Of a DNA stretch of 64,000 bases, positions 18,323 through 27,347 are shown piece after piece. The notes under the pieces are model-generated. The model ran no database searches. It was not told where the DNA came from and saw nothing but the letters and a program-made list of their open reading frames with translations. The translations under genes were made by a program, and so were the position numbers. Position 1 is the first letter of the stretch; the number at the start of each line of letters is the position of its first letter. The DNA comes from Clostridia bacterium (GTDB lineage Bacteria > Bacillota > Clostridia > TANB77 > CAG-508): contig JAGBJN010000001.1 of the NCBI GenBank assembly GCA_017934475.1, forward strand, positions 1 through 64,000, written 5' to 3'.

Positions 18323-19603
18323 TTATGCTGTCTGTTCCTCCAAAAGTGCTATAATATAGTCTTTACAATCTTTTGCTGTAACATTGCCATTATTTATTTT
18401 CTTAAAATATTTTTGAATTTCATCTTCAAAGAAAATAACTCTTATTTCAAGCTTCTTATCCTTTTCTTTTATTAAAATCTGTTTCATTAACTCTTTTGTT
18501 AATTCGCCACTTTCGGAAGCTTTTTTTATTTTCTTCGACATACCTTCAGAGATTTTTACATTTTCCTTTTCAATAATATTTGAAATATCTCTTTGTTCTT
18601 TTTTACTTAAAAAGCTTAAATTTTCTCCTGTTTTTAGATTAATTTCTTTATTATCAACCATATCTCCAAGTTGTGGTATTAAATAATTTAACCTTATATA
18701 TCTTTGAATATTGCCATTACTCATTTGATTTTCTTCAATCATTTTTTGTTGAATTGTATCTAATTTATCAACATTGTCTTGCATTATTTCATTTTCTATC
18801 TTAGAAGCAATTTTTTCATTTCTTAAACATTCTTTTCTAATACTTAATGCTTTTCCTCTTTCAGTAGGCATAACATCACGAACCATTAAGTTACTATCTA
18901 CCATATAAAGTCTTGCTTCGTCTTCAGTCATATTTTCTTTTACAATGCACCTAAATTCCGTTAAGCCTGCTTCTCTTCCACAAAGTCTTCTATTATGTCC
19001 TGATAATATTTGATATTTTCCATTTTCAGTTTTTCTTACAACGATTGGCTCTATAATTCCATTTATTTTTATACTTTCAATCATTGTGTTTTTTCTTGAT
19101 TCTGAATACATCTTGAATGGTTGATTTGGAAAATCTTCTAAATCTTCATCTTTAATAATTTCATATTTTTCATCTTCAACATTTTCAGATTTTACATCAT
19201 CTATTATATTTTCTTCTTCAATTTCAATTTCGTTTTCTTCTATTTCTTCAAGATCGTCCATATCATCTTCATCAAATTCTTCACTAATATTTTCATCATT
19301 ATAAATTTCTTCTGTTTCAATTTGTTCTTTTGGTTCTTCTATAATTTCAGTTTTAATTTCTTCTTGTGGTTCTACTTCTTTATTATCCTCGTTAGCTTCT
19401 GATGTGTTTGATATTTCTTCATTTAGATTTTGTTCTTGAATTTCTTCAGAATTTTCATAAAATATTTGCTCAATTTCTTCGTCTGTAATATTAGTTTTAT
19501 CTACTAATTCTTTAATTTTTTCTAATTCATAACCTTCATTCCTCCAATTCCTAATTTTTTTCATTTCTTCTAACTTTAAATGTTTTTCCAATAAAGTAGC
19601 CAT
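18323..19603 (-). CDS. ParB-family partition protein
   Basis: 426 aa. A very acidic N-terminal half (about 55-155) is followed by the ParB nuclease-fold core FPNQPFKMYSESR (158-170), with EPIVVR and SGHNRRLCGR (201-210), and a helix-turn-helix. This layout is the ParB carried by Tn1549-type elements. The conserved promoter (19682-19746) lies upstream, with an attenuator-like hairpin between promoter and start. No ParA partner is adjacent; the ParA/CpaE-like ATPase is at 3785-4969. Confidence 0.8.
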   Translation of the reverse strand: MATLLEKHLKLEEMKKIRNWRNEGYELEKIKELVDKTNITDEEIEQIFYENSEEIQEQNLNEEISNTSEANEDNKEVEPQEEIKTEIIEEPKEQIETEEIYNDENISEEFDEDDMDDLEEIEENEIEIEEENIIDDVKSENVEDEKYEIIKDEDLEDFPNQPFKMYSESRKNTMIESIKINGIIEPIVVRKTENGKYQILSGHNRRLCGREAGLTEFRCIVKENMTEDEARLYMVDSNLMVRDVMPTERGKALSIRKECLRNEKIASKIENEIMQDNVDKLDTIQQKMIEENQMSNGNIQRYIRLNYLIPQLGDMVDNKEINLKTGENLSFLSKKEQRDISNIIEKENVKISEGMSKKIKKASESGELTKELMKQILIKEKDKKLEIRVIFFEDEIQKYFKKINNGNVTAKDCKDYIIALLEEQTA

Positions 19604-19624
19604 CTATTTCTCCTCCTTTGTGCA

Positions 19625-19659
19625 AAAAAAGAAAGCTAAGATTTCTCTTGCTTTCTTTA
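19625..19659 (-). terminator. Attenuator-like hairpin in the parB leader
   Basis: On the minus strand AAAGAAAGC pairs with GCTTTCTTT and is followed by seven Ts, then the GGAGGAG ribosome site of parB. It sits after the conserved promoter and before the start codon, so it could terminate transcription early unless relieved. Confidence 0.5.
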
Positions 19660-19681
19660 AATATAATTTTTCATATTAATA

Positions 19682-19746
19682 TTTTAGCACTTGAAAAATT
19701 GAATGTATACTGCAGGATTTTGCAATGTTTTTGCAAAAATTTATGT
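19682..19746 (-). promoter_or_regulatory. Conserved promoter, copy 2 of 2
   Basis: Same 65-bp block as 3431-3493 with only a 14-base variable core and a few substitutions. It directs transcription into parB. TGCTAAAAT serves as extended -10; two TTGCAAAA boxes are upstream. Confidence 0.5.
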
Positions 19747-20097
19747 TTACTTACTATTTTCTCTTAATTCAATTAATCCTTTAACTATATTCTTAATAAA
19801 TATATTAGCCATTTGCTTTTCATCTTTATTTAGTATATCAATCATTTCTGTTATTTCTTTATTAGTAGCTTTGCTTGTATCTAAATTTGGAAGTTCATCA
19901 CTAAATAAAAAATCCAAACTTAGTTTTAATTCGTTAGCAACTTTAATATAAAACATTAAGCTACCACTCTTTATTCCTGTTTCTATATTAGATATATAAT
20001 TTGCTGATGAATCAACTTTTTCAGCTAATTCTTCTTGCGTAATTCCTAATAAAATTCTTTTATCAGCTATTTTCTTTCCAATCTTTTTATAATTCAT
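19747..20097 (-). CDS. XRE-family repressor
   Basis: 116 aa. Start chosen at 20097 (ATG behind AGAGGGAAATGTT); an earlier in-frame ATG would add a poor Cys-rich stretch. N-terminal helix-turn-helix of Cro/CI type (IGKKIADKRILLGITQEELA then SSANYISNIETG), then a C-terminal helix. A likely regulator of the adjacent parB promoter or of the element's genes. Confidence 0.75.
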   Translation of the reverse strand: MNYKKIGKKIADKRILLGITQEELAEKVDSSANYISNIETGIKSGSLMFYIKVANELKLSLDFLFSDELPNLDTSKATNKEITEMIDILNKDEKQMANIFIKNIVKGLIELRENSK

Positions 20098-20221
20098 AAC
20101 ATTTCCCTCTCTCATAATATTGTTTATTATATTATGAGCAAGGAATATTTTGAATATTCTATTGCTATTACTACAACTACAAATTGGAGTGGTTGTCATT
20201 CTAAAAATAAGCAACTCTAAG

Positions 20222-20995
20222 TTAGTTACTTTCTGCAATTATATCATTTAAAACATTTTCTTTTAATTTATCAAAAAATTCTTTTTGAATATCATCTTTA
20301 TTAATATCATAGTTTAGCTTTTTAATTGGTTCATTACCTACATAATTCTCTTCTATAATGCCTTCAATTGATTCTTTTATTTCGTTAATTATATTGTCTT
20401 CTAAATTATCTTTTTGCTTAAAAAACTCATAAATTTCTTTTTTATTTTCTGCTGAATACTCTAAATCATTTTCAATAAGATGTATAAGCATAAAACCTAT
20501 AAGTCTGACTTGATAAGGTGTTCTTTCTTTGCTTAAGTTTTTTAATAATGGTTCTGTATGTTTATTTGTTAATCTAACCATATCATCTTTTTCTATTTTT
20601 ATTGATCTTTTATAGTTAGTTTCAATATAATGTAAAACATATCTTATTTGAATATCATTTAAAGGTCTTTTACAAATATACTTAACACCTAAATCATAAA
20701 GTTCAAGTTCAACTTTTTTTGAAATAGATTCATCTATAATCACTACTATTGTAGGAAGTTTTATCTTCAACTCTTGACATTGTCTTAGCATTTCAAGTCC
20801 TGTAATACCAACTAATTTTTGATTCAAAATTATAAAGTCTGGCATTTCTTTTTGTATTTCTTCTATTGCTTCTTCTCCACTCTTTACAGTTTTATTCTTA
20901 GTAACAAAGTCGTATTTTTCTTCTATCATTTCATCTATTTGTTTTGCAAGTTCTTCATTTTCTTCTATTTGAAGAATATAGAAATTCTTTTTCAT
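20222..20995 (-). CDS. Response-regulator-like protein with a long C-terminal domain
   Basis: 257 aa, start at 20995 behind GGAGG. Residues 1-115 form a receiver-like domain. The usual phospho-acceptor aspartate region reads PDFIILNQKL (Asn where Asp is expected), so phosphorylation may be lost. The C-terminal domain (HYIETNYKRSIKIEK ... onward) is helical and not a known output domain. No histidine kinase is nearby. Confidence 0.65.
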   Translation of the reverse strand: MKKNFYILQIEENEELAKQIDEMIEEKYDFVTKNKTVKSGEEAIEEIQKEMPDFIILNQKLVGITGLEMLRQCQELKIKLPTIVVIIDESISKKVELELYDLGVKYICKRPLNDIQIRYVLHYIETNYKRSIKIEKDDMVRLTNKHTEPLLKNLSKERTPYQVRLIGFMLIHLIENDLEYSAENKKEIYEFFKQKDNLEDNIINEIKESIEGIIEENYVGNEPIKKLNYDINKDDIQKEFFDKLKENVLNDIIAESN

Positions 20996-21142
20996 AAAAA
21001 CTTCGCCTCCTAGCCATATATTGTAACATAGAATTGTCAAAAAATAAAGGGTTTTAGCTCAATTTGTTTGACTGCTTAAACAAGTAAAGGGTTATTTTTT
21101 GATATAATTTATCTGATTATATCTATGAGAGGGGATATTTTG

Positions 21143-21409
21143 ATGGAGTTATCAGAAGCAATTGTATTAAGAATTAAACAACTTTTAAAAGAAAAAAATA
21201 TGAAAACTTATGATCTTAGCATTAAATCTGGCGTTCCTCGTTCTACTATATCTCTTTTCTTAAGTAGAGAAACGAAAACGATAAGATTAGAAAATTTACT
21301 ATACCTTTGCGAAGGTTTTGGAATAGAATTAAAAGATTTTTTTGATGATAAAGTTTTTAAAAATGTTGAAGCTAAAAATTGGTTAAAAAATCCAGAAGAC
21401 GAATCTTAG
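21143..21409 (+). CDS. Small XRE-family regulator
   Basis: 88 aa. Start taken at 21143 (ATG behind GAGAGGGGATATTTTG). It is nearly all helix-turn-helix (MKTYDLSIKSGVPRSTISLF). One of the few plus-strand genes, divergent from the response-regulator-like gene and ended by a clear terminator. Likely controls element genes. Confidence 0.8.
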   Translation: MELSEAIVLRIKQLLKEKNMKTYDLSIKSGVPRSTISLFLSRETKTIRLENLLYLCEGFGIELKDFFDDKVFKNVEAKNWLKNPEDES

Positions 21410-21425
21410 TCATTCTGGATTTTCT
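21385..21425 (+). terminator. Bidirectional terminator between the XRE gene and topB
   Basis: AAAAAATCCAGAA pairs with TTCTGGATTTTCT around a 15-base loop that contains the stop codon of the XRE gene; T-rich on both sides. Confidence 0.6.
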
Positions 21426-21429
21426 CTAT

Positions 21430-23517
21430 TTAAAATAAAAATTCTATTTTTCCATCATTAATTTGTAATTTAGCATTAAATTGCTTTCCAGATTTAGATT
21501 TAAAGCCTTTTATTTCTGTTGTAATTCCATTTTCTAATAGTTGTTTAATATTTGTCTTAGTCAACTTTTTTCCTGCTATACTTTTCCAAATAGAAAAATT
21601 ACAACCATCTTTAAATCCAGAACAATAAAATGATTTTGTTGATTCAATAATGTCTTTACCACAAATAGGACATTGTCCTACAATTGTCTTATCATTTTTA
21701 TAATTTTTTTGAAGTTTAAATTTAGAAACATCTCTTGTTGATAAAATATTTTTTATATCATTCAGAATTGAATCTAGTAATTTATCTTGTTCCGACTTTC
21801 CATCTCGTATTTCCTCTTGTATTATCCACCATTTAGCTGTTAAATCTGCTCTTTTCCATTCATCTGGTAGAATTTTATAATATTCTCTTCCTAGTTCTGT
21901 TGAAATTACTTTATCTTTTTCTTCTTTGATATATCCTCTTTTTATTAAATTTTGTATTATACTAGCTCTTGTTGCACTTGTTCCTATACTTCCATTTTCT
22001 CCTTCTTTATCCTTGTCTTTACGTTTTAAAATTTCCTTTATTTCAGGATCATCAACATACTTTGATATTCTAGTCATATCTTCAATTAAACTTGCTTGTG
22101 TATATCGTGCAAGTGGTTTAGTTTCTATTTCTTTAATATCATTTTTTATAATAGTACCAGAATATTGTCCGTCTTTAATTCTTGATAGAACAGATTCTTC
22201 ATCTTCATTATTACTTCTATCTAAATATTTTTTAAATCCTTCATCTAAAATTTTAGTAGAGCTAGCCTTGAATTTATATCCTTGTTGTTCTTCTGTTTCT
22301 AAATATGTTACTTCTTTTTTTACAACTTCAACAAATTGTATTAAATAAAATAAACTTATCTCTTTATATACTTTTTGCTCTTTTTCACTCATTTTTGATA
22401 AATCTAAATCTACAGCTGTTGGTATAATTCCGTGATGTGCTGTTACCTTGCTATCATCAAAACATTTTGAATGTGGTAAATTATTATAATCTAAATTTAG
22501 CTTTAAATTTAGATTAGATAAAACTTTTTTTATAACTCCTGGTGCTTCTTTATAATGTTCCTCATTTAAGTATTGACTATCACTTCTATTATAGGTTATT
22601 GCGTGATATTTTTCTCTTAAATCTTGTGTTATTTTTAATGTTTCATCTGGTTTAATTTTATATTTTTTGCTAATATGAGATTGTAGTTTAGTTAAATTAA
22701 ATGGTAATGGTGCATTTTCATTTTTAATCTGTTTTTTTATGCTTACTTGTAATTTTCTATTTAAAAAACTATCTAATATCTGTTTTAATTCTTCTGAATT
22801 TTTAAATGTGATATTATCTTTGTGTTCTAATTTTGATTTTACTATATTACCATTTATATCTATATCAGAATATCCATCATAATATATTTCTTTAATATGG
22901 TTTTCAATCGCTAAATCTCGATTTACAACTAATCCTAATGTAGGCGTTTGTACTCTTCCTACCGATAATGTTGTTCCATTTAATATTGAAAAATATCTAC
23001 TCAAATTTATTCCTACCATATAATCTGCAATTGCTCTTGCATTTGCACTTTTACCCCAAGTTTCATATTTTGAATTAGGTTCTAAATTCTTTAGTGCCTT
23101 TTTTAAATAATCTTCGTTAAATGCTGATGTTTGGATTCTTTTTACTGTACCTTTAAATTTACAGTATTCAATTATTTCATCAATTAGTAATTGTCCTTCT
23201 TCATCAATATCTCCTGCATTTATAATTTCATCACATTCATTGATTAATTTTTTAATAACACTAAATTGTTTTCTGCTTTTATCAATAGGAATCTTACCCC
23301 AATTCTTAAAATATATTGGTAATTGCTTCATATCCCAACTTTTATTATCTTTGTCATATTCCTCTGGTGTTTTTAATCTTAATATATGACCATAAGCCCA
23401 CGTTACTACATAATTACCTTTTTCAAAATATCCATCATTTTTATTTAGTTTTCCATCTATTGCATTTACTATTGATTTAGCAAGCTCTGGTTTTTCTGCA
23501 ATTATTAAACTTTTCAT
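21430..23517 (-). CDS. topB: DNA topoisomerase III
   Basis: 695 aa type IA topoisomerase. TOPRIM starts at SLIIAEKPELAKSIV (3-17) with the acidic cluster NAGDIDEEGQL (100-110). The active-site tyrosine is in ITYNRSDSQYL (Y309). The C-terminus has a four-cysteine zinc ribbon (CPICGK and CSGFKDGC). TopB genes are common in Gram-positive conjugative elements, where they resolve replication or transfer intermediates. Confidence 0.9.
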   Translation of the reverse strand: MKSLIIAEKPELAKSIVNAIDGKLNKNDGYFEKGNYVVTWAYGHILRLKTPEEYDKDNKSWDMKQLPIYFKNWGKIPIDKSRKQFSVIKKLINECDEIINAGDIDEEGQLLIDEIIEYCKFKGTVKRIQTSAFNEDYLKKALKNLEPNSKYETWGKSANARAIADYMVGINLSRYFSILNGTTLSVGRVQTPTLGLVVNRDLAIENHIKEIYYDGYSDIDINGNIVKSKLEHKDNITFKNSEELKQILDSFLNRKLQVSIKKQIKNENAPLPFNLTKLQSHISKKYKIKPDETLKITQDLREKYHAITYNRSDSQYLNEEHYKEAPGVIKKVLSNLNLKLNLDYNNLPHSKCFDDSKVTAHHGIIPTAVDLDLSKMSEKEQKVYKEISLFYLIQFVEVVKKEVTYLETEEQQGYKFKASSTKILDEGFKKYLDRSNNEDEESVLSRIKDGQYSGTIIKNDIKEIETKPLARYTQASLIEDMTRISKYVDDPEIKEILKRKDKDKEGENGSIGTSATRASIIQNLIKRGYIKEEKDKVISTELGREYYKILPDEWKRADLTAKWWIIQEEIRDGKSEQDKLLDSILNDIKNILSTRDVSKFKLQKNYKNDKTIVGQCPICGKDIIESTKSFYCSGFKDGCNFSIWKSIAGKKLTKTNIKQLLENGITTEIKGFKSKSGKQFNAKLQINDGKIEFLF

Positions 23518-23531
23518 CTGTACCTACTTTC

Positions 23532-23750
23532 TTAGAGATAAATAACCTTATCTTTTTTATCTCTGAATTTATTTTTTTTGTTTTGCTTTTTTATTTCCTC
23601 ACATTTTCTTATATAATCAATTTCCTCTTGTTTCTCGTATTCTACCTCTTTTGGTGTCTTACTTCTTTTACCTACAACCACACAAGCATAAACAATAAAT
23701 GTAATTCCAAAAAGCAATAATAAAACTAATATTGTTATAAAAATAGCCAT
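23532..23750 (-). CDS. Small membrane protein
   Basis: 72 aa. One N-terminal transmembrane segment (about 2-27), then a basic tail. In the topB cluster; function unknown. Confidence 0.5.
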   Translation of the reverse strand: MAIFITILVLLLLFGITFIVYACVVVGKRSKTPKEVEYEKQEEIDYIRKCEEIKKQNKKNKFRDKKDKVIYL

Positions 23751-23782
23751 TTTTCAACCATTCCCCCTGATTCTATGTTCAA

Positions 23783-23938
23783 AAATACACCGAAGTGTAC
23801 GCACTCTTTAAATCCTCTTAACATTTTACTCTCTAACAGAGAACTAGAAAGCTTGTCTTTCTATGTGTTGACAGAAAAACCTCCGTTTTTCTTATCCTGC
23901 CACTAAATTTCTGACGAAATTTTAGTGGGACACGCAAG
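23783..23938. repeat. Hairpin-rich element, copy B of 2 (inverted to copy A)
   Basis: Reads CACCGAAGTGTA, then hairpins AGAAAG/CTTTCT and AGAAAAAC/GTTTTTCT, then CTTATCCTG, then the long stem CCACTAAATTT/AAATTTTAGTGG. The reverse complement matches copy A (18171-18322) in the order of elements; arms differ but still pair. Its last stem overlaps the stop of the HNH gene. Confidence 0.6.
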
Positions 23939-24370
23939 TTGCTTTAGTTTCATATTATTTTTACATACTTTACAAATATCAGTCTTACTTGATTTTGTAC
24001 CAAATTCTTTATTACACAACTTGCATTTTTTAATTTTATAACTTCTTAAAACTAACATTTCTCTATTCCAATATGAATATTTACTTTTTAAATACTGTTC
24101 ATATTTTTGTTCCAATTCTATTTTTTTCTTACCAGTTGAATTATCAAATTCTTTATGGCAGACATCACAAAGCTCTAATATATTTTCTTCAATACCAAGT
24201 CCACCAAATTGTCTAGCAATAAAATGTGCATTAGGTTGTCCTATTCCATTTTTATTTTTACAATTTACACACACCCCATTATCTCTAATTGCAACTGATA
24301 TTTTTACATCATAAGGAATGTCAGTTGGATTTTTCTTTATTCTTTGACGTAATTTTCTAATTGACCTCAC
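23903..24370 (-). CDS. HNH endonuclease family protein
   Basis: 155 aa. The HNH core reads CVNCKNKNGIGQPNAHFIAR, then GIEENILELCDVCH, then KEFD; the histidine, the asparagine and two CxxC pairs are present. Extra CxxC pairs in the C-terminal part suggest a second zinc site. HNH proteins of mobile elements may nick DNA. The last codons run into the hairpin-rich copy B. Confidence 0.75.
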   Translation of the reverse strand: MRSIRKLRQRIKKNPTDIPYDVKISVAIRDNGVCVNCKNKNGIGQPNAHFIARQFGGLGIEENILELCDVCHKEFDNSTGKKKIELEQKYEQYLKSKYSYWNREMLVLRSYKIKKCKLCNKEFGTKSSKTDICKVCKNNMKLKQLACPTKISSEI

Positions 24371-24406
24371 ATATTATCACTTCTTTCTCTTTTGTTTTAT
24401 AATAAC

Positions 24407-24943
24407 TTATAGTTTTAGTGCATAAATTCCAAATACTCTAACTGCTAATTCTTCATAAAGCTCATTTCTTGCATAATAAAATGTTCTTCCATATCCTAAG
24501 TTGTGTTCATACAAAAATTGTTTTATCTCTTTGCCCTCCATATACACTTCTGATAATATTGCAATTTTCAATTCGCTTTTAGGTTTCATAGAAATTTCTG
24601 TTTCTTTTATGTATTCCTTAAATGTGCTTTCTAAAAAGTTTAAAAATAATCTAGTCTGTAAATGTTTTTTATATAAGGATTCTAAATAAATCTCTTTGCT
24701 TGCAAAAACTTCTTCCATTATTTTCTCAAGCTCTTTTTGTTTTGCCTGGTCAATTTCTTCTTTACTAAACTTTACATTTTCAACCTGTGCTGTATATTGT
24801 TTTAAAGTTTTGTAATTCTCTAAAATGACAATTATATTATTTATACATCTATCAAAACTCATCTTTCTAACATCTATTTTAGATAGTTCTTCCTTGATTA
24901 TTTCTCTCATCTTCTCTAAAAATTCATTATTAGTCTGATTCAT
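24407..24943 (-). CDS. ArpU-like regulatory protein
   Basis: 178 aa, helical. The ending HNLGYGRTFYYARNELYEEL, then AVRVFGI, resembles the C-terminal part of ArpU/phage late regulators, in which a helix-turn-helix precedes a YEELAVRLFG motif. Assigned by that similarity only. Confidence 0.45.
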   Translation of the reverse strand: MNQTNNEFLEKMREIIKEELSKIDVRKMSFDRCINNIIVILENYKTLKQYTAQVENVKFSKEEIDQAKQKELEKIMEEVFASKEIYLESLYKKHLQTRLFLNFLESTFKEYIKETEISMKPKSELKIAILSEVYMEGKEIKQFLYEHNLGYGRTFYYARNELYEELAVRVFGIYALKL

Positions 24944-24969
24944 TTCAAAATCCTCCCTGATTATTAAAT

Positions 24970-25260
24970 TTAGCTCCTATCTTCTAAATAAATACTAAAT
25001 ATTCCCCTTTCTTCATCATAATAATAATTAGATATGTTTTGTTTTAATACTCTTTCATTTAAAACCATTCTTAACCTTTTACGAATATTTTCCTCTGAAT
25101 CAAAATAGTATAATCCGAAATATATCCAATCGTTTTCTCCAACTGTGTCTAAACATATCCTTATAATTCTTGTTAATTGAATATTTTTATCATTTGTGAT
25201 TCTAAAATCATATTTTAATAAAAAATCTTCTAAACTAACCTCGTCCATTTTGACCTCCAA
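24970..25260 (-). CDS. Unknown small protein
   Basis: 96 aa, charged, no signal peptide. Begins in an operon of small genes between the ArpU-like gene and the Cys-rich gene. Nothing recognised. Confidence 0.45.
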   Translation of the reverse strand: MEVKMDEVSLEDFLLKYDFRITNDKNIQLTRIIRICLDTVGENDWIYFGLYYFDSEENIRKRLRMVLNERVLKQNISNYYYDEERGIFSIYLEDRS

Positions 25261-25262
25261 TT

Positions 25263-25445
25263 TTAATAAAGATGTTTAGCCTTATACATATCAATATCTT
25301 TTTCTACTTGTATAATTTTCTTTTGATAATTTTCTTCAGTATTTGGAACGCAAAATTTGCATTTTTTACAATCTTTAACTTTCAATATGCCACAAACATA
25401 ATCACTTTTTTTATATAAACAACTTTTTCCATCAAGCTCCTTCAT
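25263..25445 (-). CDS. Unknown small Cys-rich protein
   Basis: 60 aa with cysteines at CLYKK, VCGILK and CKKCKFC. The last may form a zinc site with the first ones. Its ATG overlaps the stop of the upstream gene (4 bases). Confidence 0.45.
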   Translation of the reverse strand: MKELDGKSCLYKKSDYVCGILKVKDCKKCKFCVPNTEENYQKKIIQVEKDIDMYKAKHLY

Positions 25446-25936
25446 TGTAACCCCTTTCTACCTTTCTTGAAATTTTTAAAAATATTAGGTTTTTCATTGG
25501 AAGATGATGATAGAAGTTTTTGATTTTCTATTAGTAAATTTTCATTTTTTAAAGCCATTTCTCTCCAAACTTCTTTATCTTTTTGCTCCTTATTTTTTTC
25601 ATCTTTCCAAATCTCTGCTTGTTTTTTCCAATCTTCTGCTTGATTTTTATAATATTCTAGCTTATCTTTGTACCATTCTTTTTCCTTCTGTAATACTTTA
25701 ACTTCTTGCTCTAATATAATTTTATCTTTTTTCACATTCTTTCTTTTAGATTGGTCTATTTCAGCAAATCTTCGCCTTAAATATTCTGCTCCTTCCGTAT
25801 TTATTACATTTTTCCCCTTTTCATTTTTATACATATATCCTTTTTCTATTAGTTCTTTTTTGTAATGAGCTAATAGAGATAAAGATTTATTAAACATTAT
25901 ACTTATCTCTTTTTGCGTATAAGTTTGTTGCTCCAT
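25442..25936 (-). CDS. Helix-turn-helix protein with long coiled coil
   Basis: 164 aa. N-terminal helix-turn-helix (YTQKEISIMFNKSLSLLAHY) then a long coiled coil (about 65-150) rich in Lys/Glu/Trp. The layout resembles plasmid segregation or replication regulators with a MerR-like domain, such as the RacA/Rep accessory type. Upstream of the rep gene in transcription order reversed. Confidence 0.55.
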   Translation of the reverse strand: MEQQTYTQKEISIMFNKSLSLLAHYKKELIEKGYMYKNEKGKNVINTEGAEYLRRRFAEIDQSKRKNVKKDKIILEQEVKVLQKEKEWYKDKLEYYKNQAEDWKKQAEIWKDEKNKEQKDKEVWREMALKNENLLIENQKLLSSSSNEKPNIFKNFKKGRKGLQ

Positions 25937-25968
25937 TACAATTCCTCCAATTTCTTTTGTGTTATGAT

Positions 25969-26235
25969 CTAATCTTGTATGTTTTTTATATAATGCTTAT
26001 AATCTTCCTTACATTTATATAAAAATTTTTTGGTAAAACCTATTTTTAGGAGTAATATAATTCGTTCTCTTTTAAATAATCGGTCTGTCTTTTTGAATAT
26101 TAGATTTATTATCAAATAAATTTTTCGTATAATGATATATGGTAAATTTAATATAAATTCTAATAATACAAGTAAATAGAATAAAACAAATCTTATTACT
26201 CCTAATGCCTTTAATTGAATAATAATCTGTTTCAT
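25969..26235 (-). CDS. Small basic protein with a hydrophobic region
   Basis: 88 aa. Hydrophobic N-terminal half (about 12-48), then basic. Short spacing to the next gene. Coding status is plausible but weak. Confidence 0.35.
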   Translation of the reverse strand: MKQIIIQLKALGVIRFVLFYLLVLLEFILNLPYIIIRKIYLIINLIFKKTDRLFKRERIILLLKIGFTKKFLYKCKEDYKHYIKNIQD

Positions 26236-26276
26236 CTTTAACTCCTAAAAATATAAAAAAACATAAAATTATATTA

Positions 26277-27305
26277 TTAGTCCTTTAATTCTTCTTGCAA
26301 ACAAGTAATAAAATAGCCTACAAATTCTTCAAGATTATTTTTACTCATATATTTTTCTGCTTTCTTATACTTCAAACAAAAATTTTCTCTATTTAATTTA
26401 TAAAGTAAAAAATTATATGGACTTTTAGAAAATTCATCTATAACGTAATATTGAATAAGTAAATCTAGCTGTTTTTCTGGTGTCATAATTCCAAATATTT
26501 TTTCATCTGTCATTAATAGTTCTAATCTTTTTAATGTATTAATTACTAAAAACATTCTAGCTTGCTCTTTTTGTTCTTCCTGGTTTAGAGAAAAATCTAG
26601 TGTTTTTTTCAACTCATATTTATTTATATAATTATAAATAAAGTTTAGTTTAGTTTGGTTTAGTTTAGTTTCATTTTGCTCTATCTCTAACTCTAAATCT
26701 AGTTCTTTCTCTTTCTCTCCGTTACCATTACGTTTCATTTGTGTTACATTGTAACGCTGTGCCTTCAAATCCAGATTTTGCAATAATTTCAGATTTTGAC
26801 TATTTTCTTCTTGCGTTACATTATCGTTACATTGTAACGCTTTTGAATTTTCCACATTTGATTCAGAATTGCTTAATATTTCGCCTTCAATTTGTAACTG
26901 ATTATTGTTACATTGTAACGCCTTTTGTCTTTCTCTGAATCTTCTTACTCTATCTGTACTACTTCCTTCTGATCCAATCAAATTTTGTAATGATAATAAA
27001 TATAAAGAATTATCATCTAGTCTTTCAATTGCTCCTGTTTTTAATAAAACATTTATAAGTAATCTTACATTATTAACTGGTTCATCAATTAGCATTGCAA
27101 TTTCTTCTTCTGCAGATGGTAATAATCTTTCGTATTTTAAAAAACCTTCTGTCTTTAAACTCATTAACTGTATTTTTAAATATGTTATTAATAAACTATC
27201 TCCTGCAGGTAATGATTTAAGATATTTTTCTGTTGTACCACTAAACCAATCCTCTTTAAGTTTTAACCAAAAATACCTTTTTTGTTTTCCACTTTTCTTT
27301 GCCAT
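26277..27305 (-). CDS. Replication initiator / DnaD-like replisome organizer
   Basis: 342 aa. The N-terminal 120 residues (YFWLKLKEDWFSG ... LPAGDSLLITYLKIQL ... EGFLKYERLLPSAEEEIAM) match the replisome organizer N-terminal family, a winged-helix origin-binding domain. A low-complexity linker follows, encoded in part by three palindromic iterons (26743-26920). The C-terminal part is a helical DnaD/DnaB2-like region. Iterons inside the initiator gene mark a likely replication origin. Start ATG behind AGAAGGAG. Confidence 0.75.
   Translation of the reverse strand: MAKKSGKQKRYFWLKLKEDWFSGTTEKYLKSLPAGDSLLITYLKIQLMSLKTEGFLKYERLLPSAEEEIAMLIDEPVNNVRLLINVLLKTGAIERLDDNSLYLLSLQNLIGSEGSSTDRVRRFRERQKALQCNNNQLQIEGEILSNSESNVENSKALQCNDNVTQEENSQNLKLLQNLDLKAQRYNVTQMKRNGNGEKEKELDLELEIEQNETKLNQTKLNFIYNYINKYELKKTLDFSLNQEEQKEQARMFLVINTLKRLELLMTDEKIFGIMTPEKQLDLLIQYYVIDEFSKSPYNFLLYKLNRENFCLKYKKAEKYMSKNNLEEFVGYFITCLQEELKD
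26743..26920. repeat. Three iterons inside the replication initiator gene (probable origin)
   Basis: GTTACATTGTAACGC at 26743-26757, 26826-26840 and 26906-26920. Each has the palindrome GTTAC-ATT-GTAAC. They are 83 and 80 bases apart, that is close to eight helical turns. They lie in the low-complexity linker part of the initiator gene. Confidence 0.6.
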
Positions 27306-27347
27306 AATAATTTCTCCTTCTCTCTTGTATATTTTAAATTCTTTTGC

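Noticed and set aside
18158-18475. 105-codon plus-strand frame across copy A
   Set aside because: Lies over the hairpin-rich element and antisense to parB; no ribosome site.
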